A model generated the notes under the pieces. It was not told where the DNA came from, made no database searches, and worked only from the letters and a program-made list of their open reading frames with translations. Below, piece after piece: positions 34,282 to 44,762 of a DNA stretch of 64,000 nucleotides. A program made the position numbers and the translations under genes. Position 1 is the first letter of the stretch, and each line of letters opens with the position of its first letter. Source of the stretch: Raffaelea ambrosiae (Eukaryota; Ascomycota; Sordariomycetes; Ophiostomatales; Ophiostomataceae); assembly GCA_002778195.1 (NCBI GenBank), contig PCDI01000007.1, forward strand, positions 405,735 through 469,734, written 5' to 3'.

Positions 34282-35400
34282 ATGCCTTCGCCTTCACCAC
34301 AGACACGGCGACCGAATGCCGGCGCATTCTGGCAGCCGCGCGGCACGACAGCCGCCAGTCTGTTCAATGCCCGGTCGACCCGGTCGTACCTGACGCGGCT
34401 GCCGCTCTTCACACGCGTGGCCGTGGGGCTGATCATCCTGGCGTACCTGCTGACCCTGCAATCGCTATGGGACATCCAGGCCTGGGGTGGCCTGGAGCCG
34501 GCCAAGATGAACTTTGCCAGCTGTAGGTTTTCTCCCCCTTCTGCTGCTCCTGCTCCTGCTGTGACTGTGCCTGGTCATCTTCTAACCACAATCCTCCACA
34601 GTATACCGCACGAATACCTTCCCTTTCCTCCATCTCGGCATCTTCCACATGGTGGGCAACCTGCTGGCGCTGACGCCGCTGCTGGACCGGTTTGAGTGCG
34701 AGCACGGCACGCTGACGTCTGTGGCTCTCTTCTTTGGACGTGCGTCGCCCCCCCCTCTTCCTTGTTCTTCCCCCATGAGAAATTTTTCCCCCATGAGAAA
34801 GGAAACAAAAACCATCTACTGACAGTGGGGTGGACATGACACAGCTTTCGCGACCTTGCCGGCGTTGATGTATGTCGTGACAGAGAAGTTCTTACACTTG
34901 AATACGACCATCGTGGGTGCTAGGTAAGCGTGTACTCCCCATAGACATAACGTCGACTTTTTCTTCCCCCCCCAATACTGATGCCTTGTGTTGGCAGCAT
35001 CTGGGTCTTCCTCCTCCTTGGCATAGAAGCCATGAAAACCTACCGCACCAACCCATCGTTTGTCGTCGCCTCCGTCCCCATACCGACCTGGACGACGCCC
35101 CTCATGATCGTCTTTGTCGTGGCCGTCCTGGTACCCCATACCAGCCTGCTCGGCCACCTCTGCGGCCTGGCCGTCGGCTACCTTTGCGGCATGGGCTACC
35201 TGCGGTTCCTCGCACCGCCCGAGAAGGCGCTGCGCTGGATCGAGGGCCGGCTCAACCTGCTGGCGCGGCTGCCACGCTACGTCAGCGTGGACCAGAAGAC
35301 GTACGGGCGGTTTGGCGTGCTCCCCAGCGTGACGCCTATTCCCAGCGGATCGGTACCGGCCATTGGCCTGGTCGGGTCGACCCAGAGACTGGGGCCATGA
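34282..35400 (+). CDS. Rbd2-type rhomboid intramembrane serine protease
   Basis: Polytopic membrane protein of the rhomboid family. Fungal Rbd2 acts in the Golgi and is needed for sterol-sensing (SREBP) signalling in some species. Four exons, 34282-34522, 34602-34739, 34845-34923 and 34998-35400, join in phase to give 286 aa. A cytosolic N-terminus of about 45 residues is followed by about six hydrophobic segments. The motif HMVGNLLAL has the His and Asn of the oxyanion site. The nucleophile is Ser153 in VGASIW, created across the exon 3/4 junction. The general base is His206 in LLGHLCGLAVGYLCG. The residue after the serine is Ile instead of the Gly of the common GxSG motif. The C-terminal tail is soluble and ends in TQRLGP. 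Because serine and histidine are both present, I expect an active protease. Confidence 0.85.
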
Positions 35401-36391
35401 AGGACCTGGAACAAAATCTTTAAAAAAAACGGTGTTGTTGTCTATTGCGTGTGTATGTGTGTGACGCATGCGGCGTGCGTCGTGTAATTCTACATGGAGA
35501 AGGAGTGCTGTGCTATATATTACTAGGGGAAGGGCGGAGGGAGAACCAAGGCATCCCCCGTTCTCTTTTACATTTGTTGCATACTTTTATTTCCTGGGAC
35601 AGAAGCCGGGTTTTTTGTTGGGACAAACCGGCGAAACATGGGTGTTTTTCTTTTTTTTTTTCCTTTTTCACAAGCGCATCTCTTTTGTTTTTTCCCTCAC
35701 TTTTTCATCAGAGTCAAAAAAGGACGATTATTCTTATGACATGTAGTTAATTATTGTGTTTGCATTTCAGTCTGGAGAGCCCGGTTATCACTCACTCGCG
35801 TGAGGCCAGGTTGACAGAGGACAGAGGACAGAGGACAGAGGACAGAGGACAGAGGACAGAGGACAGGACCATGCACGCGTCAGATCTGTTAATAAAGATG
35901 GGTGTAGTTATGCCCCAGAGGGAGGTGTCGGCGTAACTATTGGGTGAAATGTGGCAGTTCTTTCACCTCGTCTGTCGCAGACAGGCATTGCCGTCGAATT
36001 CTTGTGTCTTCTTGACATGGAGTACCTAAACAATAGCCAATTGGGAGACTGGCAACTTCTTCCGAGACCAAATCGTGACACAGACCATTGAAAATGTGTT
36101 ATTGCATTGCAATTGTATTGTACAAACAAGGGAACACGTCCCACGCGTCCCTTTCCATTGACGGCCCTCTCTGCTTCCAGCCTCTCCCTCCCACCAGCCA
36201 GTGTTTTCTTGAATTCACGAGTCTTTATATGAACCATGATGCTTTTTTTGTCTTCTTTGTGTGTGTGTGTTGGAACAAATCACAAAAAACGCTGGAAAAT
36301 CCGTTTGTCCATTCTCTTCCCCCTTCTTTTTCTATTCCCTTGGACTTTTGTTTCGCCCCCCCCACAGACACTGCTTTCTTCCCCTACGCCT
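35401..36391. other. Convergent 3' intergenic region with minisatellite
   Basis: Between the stops of the rhomboid gene and RPN9. Contains T-rich tracts near 35650-35670 and the 7-base tandem array at 35814-35862. No gene seen. Confidence 0.55.
35814..35862. repeat. Perfect 7-base minisatellite (ACAGAGG)x7
   Basis: Seven exact head-to-tail copies of ACAGAGG, followed by a partial copy. The perfect identity suggests recent expansion. It lies between two convergent genes. Confidence 0.95.
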
Positions 36392-37666
36392 CTATGCCGC
36401 CCACACGTCCTGCCCGGCCTGCTCGATGTAGTTCCCCAGCTGGTTCACCGTCGTGCCCCAATCAGCTAACCGCAGCCGCATGTTCTCAATCTGCTTCATG
36501 TCCAGCACCTTGGGCTGCACCCAGTTGATGTGCGCCACCTCGTCCACCTGGTCGATCGTGCCGCGCACCAGGCCGAGACTCAGCGCCTTCATCACCAGAA
36601 ACTCAATCTCGCCGGGCGCCACCTTGGTCTCCTGTGCAATCGTGGCAAACGACATGGACCGGGCGTGCGGCGGCCGCCGGAACACGGCTTCGGTCAGCGA
36701 TGCGAGGTAGATCTTTTGCCGCAGCAGCTGGGAGTGCTTAGCCAGCAGCCGGTTGGCGGCAATCTTGTCGGAGAGCCGCTCGTAGGCGCGCAGGTCGCCG
36801 CGGTTAAAGGCGAACAGGAGCTCGCGCAGCCAGGTGTCGTCGCCGTCGTCGCTGCTGTCCTCGTCGCTGTCGTCGTCCTCGACGGGTCCGGTCGTCAGAG
36901 AGTCCAGGATGGGGTGCAGGAGCAGCTCGCCAAAGTTGTAGATGCTCGACGAGACCAGGGCGGCGATGCTGAGCTTGTAGGCGCGCTCGTGGCGGTCGTC
37001 GGCGTCGAGGGAGGCGACGTCGACGCAGGCCAGATACAGCAGGGCGTTGCGGTAGTAGAGGGCAAAGTCCATCTTGGCCTGGTAGTAGAGGGCGTTGGTG
37101 TCGTAAAAGGCGGCATGCACAATGTTCTCAATGGAGTCAAACGAGTCGAGCACGCGCTCGGCATTGTCGAGGTTCGCCCGCGCGCCGTCGTAGTCGTGCA
37201 GCTGCAGCTTTGCCCGGGCCACAGCGATCGTGGCAAACACAAAGGCATCCTGCGAGTCCGGGTCGTCGACCTTTTTCGCCACGCTCTGGAGGAAGACCAG
37301 CTTCTCGTTGTTGTCTGGGGAGGGGGGTGGGGGGGTATCTTGTTAGCTGCATGAGCACTTCACTGCCGTACAGACAGCATTCCCCCCAAAAAACGCACCT
37401 GCACATGATTCGGCGGCCTTGAGTGCCAGGTCGACAAACTTGAGCTGGTTGATGCGGTCGGCAAACTTGAGGATGAAGACCTTGAAGAAGGGTAGCCGCA
37501 GCTTGACGCTCTTCTCGTCGTTGAACAGCCGGATCAGCTCGTCGGTCAGCTGGTGCCACAGCTTGCGCTCCCAGAGATTCTCAATCTCCAGGATGGAGCC
37601 CTGCAGCTCCTCCGGCGCGGAGTCCCGCTGCTCGTCGAGGAAGTCGGTCAACGCCTCCGCGCTCAT
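36392..37666 (-). CDS. RPN9: 26S proteasome lid subunit Rpn9 (PSMD13)
   Basis: Non-catalytic subunit of the 19S regulatory particle lid, needed for assembly and stability of the 26S proteasome. Two exons, 37666-37399 and 37314-36392, join in phase to give 396 aa, the usual family length. Residues 1-90 (MSAEALTDFLDEQRD, then NLWERKLWHQLTDELIRLF) and the following helical repeats match Rpn9. The PCI domain covers about residues 200-365, including YNFGELLLHPILDSL, a short acidic insert (EDDDSDEDSSDDGDD) at about 247-261, RQKIYLASLTEAVF, and the winged-helix part IAQETKVAPGEIEFLVMKAL and GTIDQVDEVAHINWVQPKVL. The C-terminus ends IEQAGQDVWAA. The acidic insert is longer than I expect for the family. 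Divergent from the complex I gene, with only 750 bases between start codons. Confidence 0.95.
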
Positions 37667-38416
37667 GGTGGCTGGGTATGTGGTTGAATGTGGGATGAGG
37701 GATGAAGAAAGAGAGCGAGCGAGCGAGCAAGCAGGTTAGGACTGCACGGAGAGTCGAAACTGGAAAGAAGGAAATGCAACAACAGAAAAAAGGTGCTGCA
37801 GCCCGTCGACAAGATGGGGTCCGTCGGGGTTGGGAGGAGTGCGAGGTCGTTGTGGTGTGGTGGTGGTGTTGGCAAGAGAAGCTGTTCGTCGTGTGTTATG
37901 CGCTGGGAATGGAGCTCTAGCGAAGCTTTACCAACCTTTGCAGGCCCAGCCAGAAGACGCGGCTCGAATGCAGCCTGCCCAGCCAACCGTCCCTGGCAGA
38001 CCAGAAGGCGCCACACCACGCCGCAGGGTCCCCTCTGTCCTCCGCAATATCGATTCTCCGACGTTCTGGTCCAGCGCACCCCGCTAGTGACATAGACTGC
38101 TTACAGCGAATGCGCTCCACGTGACCACCCTCGAGTTTCCAGTTTCCCACTGGACCCCGAGCTGCTCCGCCAATGGGATGGCAATCATTACGGCTTTGCC
38201 TTTTCGAACCCGCGCAAAAACGCAACAGCCGACAATTTAGGGAAACACGGAGTGCCGGCGAAGCTCTCGCGACCATTCGAGCCAATTGACCGCCCACCCC
38301 CGCGACAACGCAGCCAGCCTTGTCAAGCTCTCCCCGTTGAGCTTGTTTCTTTTTTTTTTCTCCCTGTTCCTTCTCTTCTCCTTCTTCCTCTCCCCAATTG
38401 GGCGACTTCTCCGGCC
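37667..38416. other. Divergent promoter region, RPN9 / complex I 40-kDa subunit
   Basis: A 750-base region between two start codons that should carry both promoters. The complex I side ends in a CT-rich tract (38345-38395). No gene or RNA gene seen. Confidence 0.55.
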
Positions 38417-40124
38417 ATGTCGTCGCTCCCGGCCGCCGCCGTGCGGTCATCGCAAAAGATTGCCCGGAACGTTCTCGCACAACAACAAAGGCGGGCTCTG
38501 TCCGATGTCAGCATAACCCGCACCGGCAAGCCTATTATCCGGACTCAGGGTGGAAGGTATGGGATGCCATGGACGCTGCTCTGGGGCCATTGAGGTCTAT
38601 TGGGTGTTCTCCGGATGCACATGCTAACAAGCCCTTTTTTCCCTCCATCAGATCTTCCCTTGGTGGTATGCAAACTTAGTCCCTCCCGCCGCTCGAGCTC
38701 GACAGCTTCTCTGGAAGGCCTCCACCCCCTTTGGATTTTCTCTCGGATGTCTAATGCATTGCCGCGAACAGGTCACACGGCTACGGTGTTTGGTGCTACG
38801 GGTGCTCTGGGACGCTATATCGTCAACCGGCTCGGTGCGTGGTTTTCCCTCCTTCGGCACTCCTTCGACAACGAGAATCGGTGTTGGAACTGAAATGCTG
38901 ACCATGGTGTCTTCGTCTAGCTCGGCATGGGTGCGACGTCGTGATTCCCTACCGGGAGGAGATGGCCAAGCGTCATCTCAAGGTGTCCGGTGATCTGGGT
39001 CGTGTCACTTTTATTGTATGATACATCGCCTCTTCTGGGGGGTCTGGGAGCTCTTTCAGCCTCGCGGTTTATTTTAGGGGGGGGGAACATGTTGGCTCAC
39101 GAACAATTCCAGGAGTACGATCTGCGGAACACAGCATCCATCGAGGAGTCCGTGAGACATTCGGATGTCGTCTACAACCTGGTGGGACGGAACTACCCGA
39201 CAAAGTACGTGCTGCCCCTCCTTCGGGCCCTCTGGCCGTGACCATTGGGGAATCCTATACTGACGAGCACCTCTGAACACAGGAACTTCACGCTGGAGGA
39301 CGTCCATGTCGAGGGCACCGAGAGAATTGTCGAGGCTGTGGCCAAGTACGACGTCGACCGGTTCATCCACGTGTCGTCCTACAACGCCGACATCAACTCG
39401 CCGTCCGAGTTCTATTCCACCAAGGGACGCGCCGAAGCCATTGTGCGGGACGTCTTCCCGGAGACGACGATTGTGCGGCCCGCACCCATGTTCGGCTTCG
39501 AGGACAACCTGCTGCTGAAGCTGGCCGGCGTGTACAACCTGTTCACGGCCAACAACATGCAGGAGAGATATTGGCCGGTCCACGTCATCGATGTCGGCCA
39601 GGCTCTGGAGACGATGCTCTACGACGACTCCACGGCCGGCGAGACGTACGAGCTGTACGGCCCCAAGAACTACTCGACGGCGGAGATTGCGGAGCTTGTG
39701 GACCGCGAAATCTACCGGAAGCGGCGGCACATCAACCTGCCCAAGGCGGTGCTGAAGCCGGCCGCGACGCTGCTGAACCAGGTGCTCTGGTGGCCGGTGC
39801 TGTCGGGCGAGGACGTTGAGCGGGAGTTCATCGATCAGACCATCGACGAGTCGGCCAAGACGTTCAAGGACCTGAACATTGAGCCGGGTGAGATCAGCAA
39901 CTTTGTCTACCACTACCTGGTACGTACCCCCCCCTCCCCCTTCTTTTTTCTTTTTTTTTCTTTTTATCTTCTTTTTTTTGTCTCCTCTCATTTTTCTGTC
40001 ACCAATCTCTCTAACACACACACAGCAAGGATTCCGTCCCTCTCACTACTACGATCTGCCGCCGACAACAGAGCGGGAGAAGCGGGAGGAGAAGCAGTAC
40101 CTGCACGTTCTGGACGACCAGTAG
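38417..40124 (+). CDS. NADH:ubiquinone oxidoreductase 40-kDa subunit (NDUFA9 type)
   Basis: Accessory subunit of mitochondrial complex I that holds a tightly bound NADPH at the junction of the arms. Seven exons, 38417-38556, 38652-38665, 38772-38834, 38921-39015, 39113-39204, 39283-39919 and 40026-40124, join in phase to give 379 aa. Exon 2 is only 14 bases long. Including it gives GGRSSLGGHTATVFGATGALG, as in fungal homologues, so I trust it. The N-terminus is a mitochondrial presequence rich in Ser, Arg and Ala. GATGALGRYI is the nucleotide-binding loop of a short-chain dehydrogenase fold, followed by VVYNLVGRNYPTKN, DRFIHVSSYNAD and TIVRPAPMFGFED. The catalytic Tyr-X3-Lys of true dehydrogenases is altered here (FYSTKGRAE), as in the family. 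Upstream of the Efm5-type gene by 478 bases on the same strand. Confidence 0.95.
38652..38665 (+). other. 14-base microexon in the complex I gene
   Basis: Bounded by CATCAG on the left and GTATGC on the right. It encodes the middle of the RSSLGG motif that joins the presequence region to the dinucleotide-binding loop. Skipping it would shift the frame. Confidence 0.85.
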
Positions 40125-40602
40125 TCTTTTTGCGTTGATAGAGCGAAAAGGGAAGAATGGGAAACGATTGGGATCTGCTTATTTTTTGTTCTGTGTTCAT
40201 TTAGCAGACGTTGTCACGTTTCTTGGCTGCAGAGAAAGAAAGGGTTGTGTGCGTGGACACAGTGTACATATGTGAGACTACTTCAAAATCAAATGAAGAA
40301 AAAAAATTCTAGACATTGCCTGGTTATTGTTGATATTGTAACATTTTTGTCTTTTTTTTTCGTGAAAGTGATGCTGTAGTGGGAGTGTGGTTATGTAGTA
40401 GTTTGTTAGTTACTTCCTGTACCATTTTTCTGCGCCAACCAAAACTCCGAAAAGAGCTTTAAATTTTTGAGCCTCATCTGAGAAGCCAACTATCCATATA
40501 TATATCAGTTACGCCAACCAGAGAATTTCAAGGCGACATTCTTTGTATGGTTTCTCTTCTACGGCAACTCTGGAAACCGCCTAGAAGCCTTTTCTCTCCA
40601 AA
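40125..40602. other. Intergenic region, complex I subunit / Efm5-type gene
   Basis: AT-rich 478-base spacer with the 3' UTR of the upstream gene and the promoter of the downstream gene. A short TATATATA stretch at 40497-40504 is about 100 bases before the next start codon. Nothing else seen. Confidence 0.5.
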
Positions 40603-41827
40603 ATGGCCCCAGATAGTGACGATGAGCTGTAAGTTCGGTGTATACACGTCTTGGCCCATCATCACCATTATCATCATCATCACCATGCTAACCCCAGACC
40701 TGTAGAACCCTCTCGTCGTCCACCATGGCCGCCCTCCAGGCGTTCTACGCCGAGCGCGACGACCACGCCAAGCGGTTCGCCGACCTGCAGTCCGCCTCCG
40801 AAGCTGCGGCTGGTGCGCGGGAGGGCAAGACGGCGGAGGGCGATGGCAGCTCAGCAGCAACAGCAACAGCAACAGCCGCGGCCACAGCCACCACGACGGC
40901 ACCGCTCTCCATGGACCTCTTTACCGAAGACTGGAACGAGTCGCAGTTTTGGGTACGTATGCCTCCTCTCCCCTTTCCCCTTTGGCATGATACCTCCCAC
41001 GCAGGACGGACCAAGTCCCGCGTCTAACAACGCTCCCAGTATGCAGACGACACCGCCAACCTGCTCGCCGGCCAGCTGCTCGACGGCGCGGATGCGTCGT
41101 CCACGGTCGTCGTCGTCTCCGCCCCGAGCGTCTTTGTCGCCCTGAAGAACCAAGTCGTATGTTCCTGTTTCCTCGCTTCCTTATTTGTCCTCGCTTCGCT
41201 CGCTCTCTTCTTTCCGTGTCTCTTCCTTTTTTGTCTTGCTTCGCTCGTTCTTCTAACCAGCTTTTTCTTTACTCGTCCCGTTCGTTGTTCTCTTGAACTA
41301 ACCCCCCCTCTCCCCTTCTGCCCGCCCCAAACTCGTCCTCCTCGAACACGACAACCGCTTCGCCGTCTTCGGCTCCGAGTTCATATTTTACGACTTTAAA
41401 GAGCCCACCAAGTTGCCAGGTAGGACCCCCTCTGCAGATATACACGCATACATCCCCGCTGCTAACATCTTTCAGCCTCCCTCAAAGGCACGGCAGACCG
41501 GATCATTTGTGATCCTCCCTTTCTGAGTGAAGACTGTCAGACCAAGGGTAGGCCCACGCTTTTCTCTTCTCTATCCCCCTGCTCTTTCCACATCTTTTCA
41601 GCTCTGCTAACCCTACAGCCGCCATGACCGTCCGGTGGCTCGGCACAAAGTCCCCCGCCCGGCTCATCGTCTGCACGGGCGAGCGCATGGCCGATCTGAT
41701 TACGGGCAAGCTGTACCGCCCGCTGGGGGTGCGGACGACCACGTTTGAGCCGCAGCACGCGCGCGGACTGAGCAACGAGTTTTACTGTTATGCCAACTTT
41801 GAGTGTGACAAGTGGAAATGGAGGTAG
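40603..41827 (+). CDS. EFM5: eEF1A lysine methyltransferase of the Efm5 (EEF1AKMT1) type, with a defective-looking intron
   Basis: Predicted S-adenosylmethionine-dependent methyltransferase that trimethylates a lysine on elongation factor 1A. Exons read: 40603-40628, 40706-40952, 41040-41156, about 41323 (uncertain)-41419, 41476-41547 and 41619-41827. Joined, they give MAPDSDDEL then TLSSSTMAALQAFYAERDDH, an Ala/Thr-rich insert, DWNESQFWYADDTANLLAGQLL, VVVVSAPSVFVALKNQV, KLVLLEHDNRFAVFGSEFIFYDF, the catalytic DPPFLSEDCQTK, TGERM, and the family ending LSNEFYCYANFECDKWKWR. The problem is intron 3. Its donor is GTATGT and a branch-point-like CTAAC lies at 41298. No AG occurs between the CAG at 41258-41260 and the conserved exon 4 sequence. 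Starting right after that CAG meets an in-frame stop. The exon 4 start is therefore a guess. About 240 aa if spliced. It may be a pseudogene, use a non-AG acceptor, or contain a base error. Confidence 0.8.
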
Positions 41828-42688
41828 ATGGCGGGGAGAGAGACAGGGGAAGAGAAAGGAACGAGGAAAAGAGATGGCTAGAGAGAGAGAGAGAGAGAGT
41901 ATGTGTGTGTGTGCAGCTGGAGAGAGAGAGACCACATAGTAGTTGGTACAAATCATACCCATATAACCAAGTGACGAGTGTAATAGAACGAGAACCGTGA
42001 AAAAAGTCTATTGGCGCCGGTTGATGAAGCCCATCTGTTTGGACAGGTAAATAAGGAGAGAAAGAGGAAACATGTTTTATGTGGTGACCTTGGCCGCCGA
42101 AGCCTTGTTACCGCCCGGTCGTGCCAACACTGGCCGACCCCCCCCCCCTTTTCCGTGTCCTCCTGTTCTCCCCGGGTTCTTGTGTGCATGCCACCCGTTG
42201 TTTATGTTGCCCGCCCCCTCCCTAAACAGAGATTGCCCCGACGCAAGAAGAAAGAGAGAGAGGAAGACCAGAAGAGAAGTGGTGAACATGAGAAGAAAGA
42301 CGTAAAGCCCCCCGACCCCGGCGTGAAAAAAATTAGATGTACAGTACAGGACACATACACACACCGAGAGAGACAGACCGAGAAAAAAATGAAAAAACCG
42401 TTTGGACCCTTTTCTTGTTTTGTTCTTCCTGTTTCTAAAAAAATCGAGGCCAGTGCAACGTAACCAAAGCATGAAACAACAACGAAGAAAAAAAAAATTA
42501 CACACACAAAAGCCAGAGAAAAAAAAAGCCAGACGACACCAAATACAAAGCAAGGCCACACAGGGGTAGCGTTGGGCCACCGTAGAAAATTTGTTTTCAT
42601 AATGCATGAATGGACTAGAAAGAGCTGCTCTATTTGTGTGGAGATTACTCGGAGGAGAAGGAGAAATCAGGAGAAGGAGGGTGGTTCC
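41828..42688. other. Convergent 3' intergenic region
   Basis: Between the stops of the Efm5-type gene and UBP8. Contains a GA run (41881-41899) followed by TG repeats, and purine-rich A-runs from 42240 to 42530. No gene seen. Confidence 0.55.
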
Positions 42689-44762
42689 TCATGCCAAAGA
42701 GCGGATGATATAAAAGAGCAGATAGGCCTCGGCTCCCAGGACCTCCGAGTTGGACGCCAGCTCGACACGGTGGTCGTTGAAGGCGAACCACTGGTCACCC
42801 ACCCGACAGTAGGACTTGTAGTGGCCGGTGTCGATCTCGCCCACGTGTACGACCACGCTGAGCAGGTCGTACATACACGACCTGTTGAGCTCGTAGTTTT
42901 CGCGGGCATCCTGGCCGCGGCTGCGGTTGGTGTATGGCAGCATGTTAAGCTGCAAGGGGAACTCGACAGGCGTGCTGACCTTGGCAGCCTTGTCGTGGCG
43001 GCCCTGCTTGTATTCGAAGCGCTGCGATTGTTAGAGGCCTTTGAAGTCCTTCCAAGAAAAAAAATGAACCAAAAAAAAAATGAACCAAATAATAATGAAG
43101 CAAAATAAAACATATAAACGAGGACTTGGAAGAGTTACCTTCAACTGAATGGACAGCACGTTGGGCAGTGACTTGATGGACGTCTGTCGACGGGCCAGCC
43201 GCGTGGAGCTACAGTTGTGGCACCGATACTCGCACTTGTCCGACTTGATGTACTCCTCGTCGAGGCACTGCTGGAGGGTGAGACGGCCCGGGGCGGCGCC
43301 GGCGGCAATGGCCTTTTTGCTGCGGCGGTGCAGGTTGTCGAGGCCCAGGCTGAGGTCGAGAAAGGACTGGACCTGGTTGGTGATGCCGTTGCACTGCTGG
43401 CAGGTGGTGGTGCTCTGCAGCTTGCCGTAGAACGTCTGGTGGATGATGCACGTGCAGGTGTGTTCGCTGCCGTGCTCGGGCTTCTTGCCGTCGCCGTTGC
43501 GCTCGTGCAGCTCCTCGGCCAGGAACTGGAAAAACTCGTGGGCGTCCTGCTCCTTGGTCGTGACGAGATTGGCAAAGGCCTTCTTTTCCGAGATCCAGAA
43601 GCTGGACAGAATGTTGGCGGCCGTATAGCCATTGGTGGTCTCTTGTCCGTAGAACTCCTGGAAGACGTCGTCCATGGCGCAGCTGAGGCAGTGCGAGACG
43701 TCGCAGTGCGAGCTCTGGTGGCCGTCGCTCAGGTAGAAGTTGCGCAGCAGCGGGTTGTGCAGGAAGCACTGCAGGATGACGTTCTGGTAGCAGGTGGCGC
43801 CGGCGTTGTAGATGCCGCGCAGGCCGCTGGCCCGGCACGAGGCCAGGGTGGTGTTGGAGGCGATGTAGCGCGGGTCGTCCTTGAGCGAGTCCGAGAAGAG
43901 CTCGTCGTGCTTGCGCTTGCGGTTTGCTGGGGAAGTCAGTCGGTGCTGGGGCCAAGCCTGAGGCCGCTTGAAAGCCATCCCTCCGGGTGCACTTACTTGA
44001 AAATGAGCCGGTGCCGATCTTGCGCAGGCGCAGCTCCTCCAGAGTCGGGTCGTAGACAAAGTCGTCGCACATGTGGCAGTAGAGAGTGCCACATCTTGAT
44101 TCCACATCTGTGAGTGTTGTCGTTGGTCAGTCGCCTTCCCCTTTTTGGGCCCTCCCTCGAGCAACTTACAGAAACGGTGGCTCTTCTTTTGCCCGTGCTT
44201 GCCAATGTCTTCCTGGACGAGGGTGGTCGGGCATTGCAGACACAGGTAGTTGGGTGTGAGGGTGGTGACGGGCTGTCCGTCGGGCGACTTGGAGGTCTGG
44301 GGCACGATGGGCGGCTGGTCGAAGATCTTGCGCAGGATGATCTTGTAGTGGAATATGGAGGTGTTGATGGTTTCCTGGCCCTGGCTGAAGAGGCGCTGAA
44401 CGTGTTCTGGAGGTGGAGGGGTGCCTTGTTAGCTCTTGTCTCGTCGCGCCGAGCGGCTGAAACGAAGCTTGAAGGCAAAACTGGGTGAAGTCAAGATCGC
44501 GATCACGGTCACGAGCAGTCTGTCGATGGGGAGCTTCGCTCAAGCGACGGGCTTCCCCGGAGCTGTGCTCGACTCTCTGCCCCGACCACACCGCAGAAGT
44601 TGCCCTTCACGATTCCTGCCGCACGGCCGTTCTCTTGCTCTGGACTCTCCCAGGGGGGCCAAACTCACCACAGCCGTACATGGGCATGCCGGGCACAGCC
44701 GTCTTCAGCTTGATCGTCTTAGGAGACGAAGGTGTTGTCGGTCGTGCTGCCATGCTGGGCAT
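42689..44762 (-). CDS. UBP8: SAGA-complex ubiquitin-specific protease Ubp8 (USP22 type)
   Basis: Nuclear cysteine protease of the SAGA deubiquitinase module that removes ubiquitin from histone H2B. Five exons, 44762-44669, 44406-44170, 44107-43997, 43926-43139 and 43021-42689, join in phase to give 520 aa. An N-terminal ZnF-UBP domain (about residues 25-145) has CGEH, NYLCLQCPTTL, GKHGQKKSHRF, then RCGTLYCHMCDDFVY. A basic linker (NRKRKHDELF) leads to the USP domain from about 180. It has the Cys box GIYNAGATCYQNVILQ with Cys193, the acid-rich TTKEQDAHEFFQFLAEEL, two zinc-binding pairs (TCQQCNG; CEYRCHNC), and the His box GHYKSYCRVGDQWFAFNDHRV with His477. Two ATGs lie near the start, at 44762 and 44753; I use the first. 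Conserved Cys and His imply an active enzyme. Confidence 0.95.

Noticed and set aside
43209..44113. Long frames on both strands around the UBP8 USP exon
   Set aside because: Other-frame shadows of UBP8 exon 4, whose catalytic Cys and His boxes identify the true frame.
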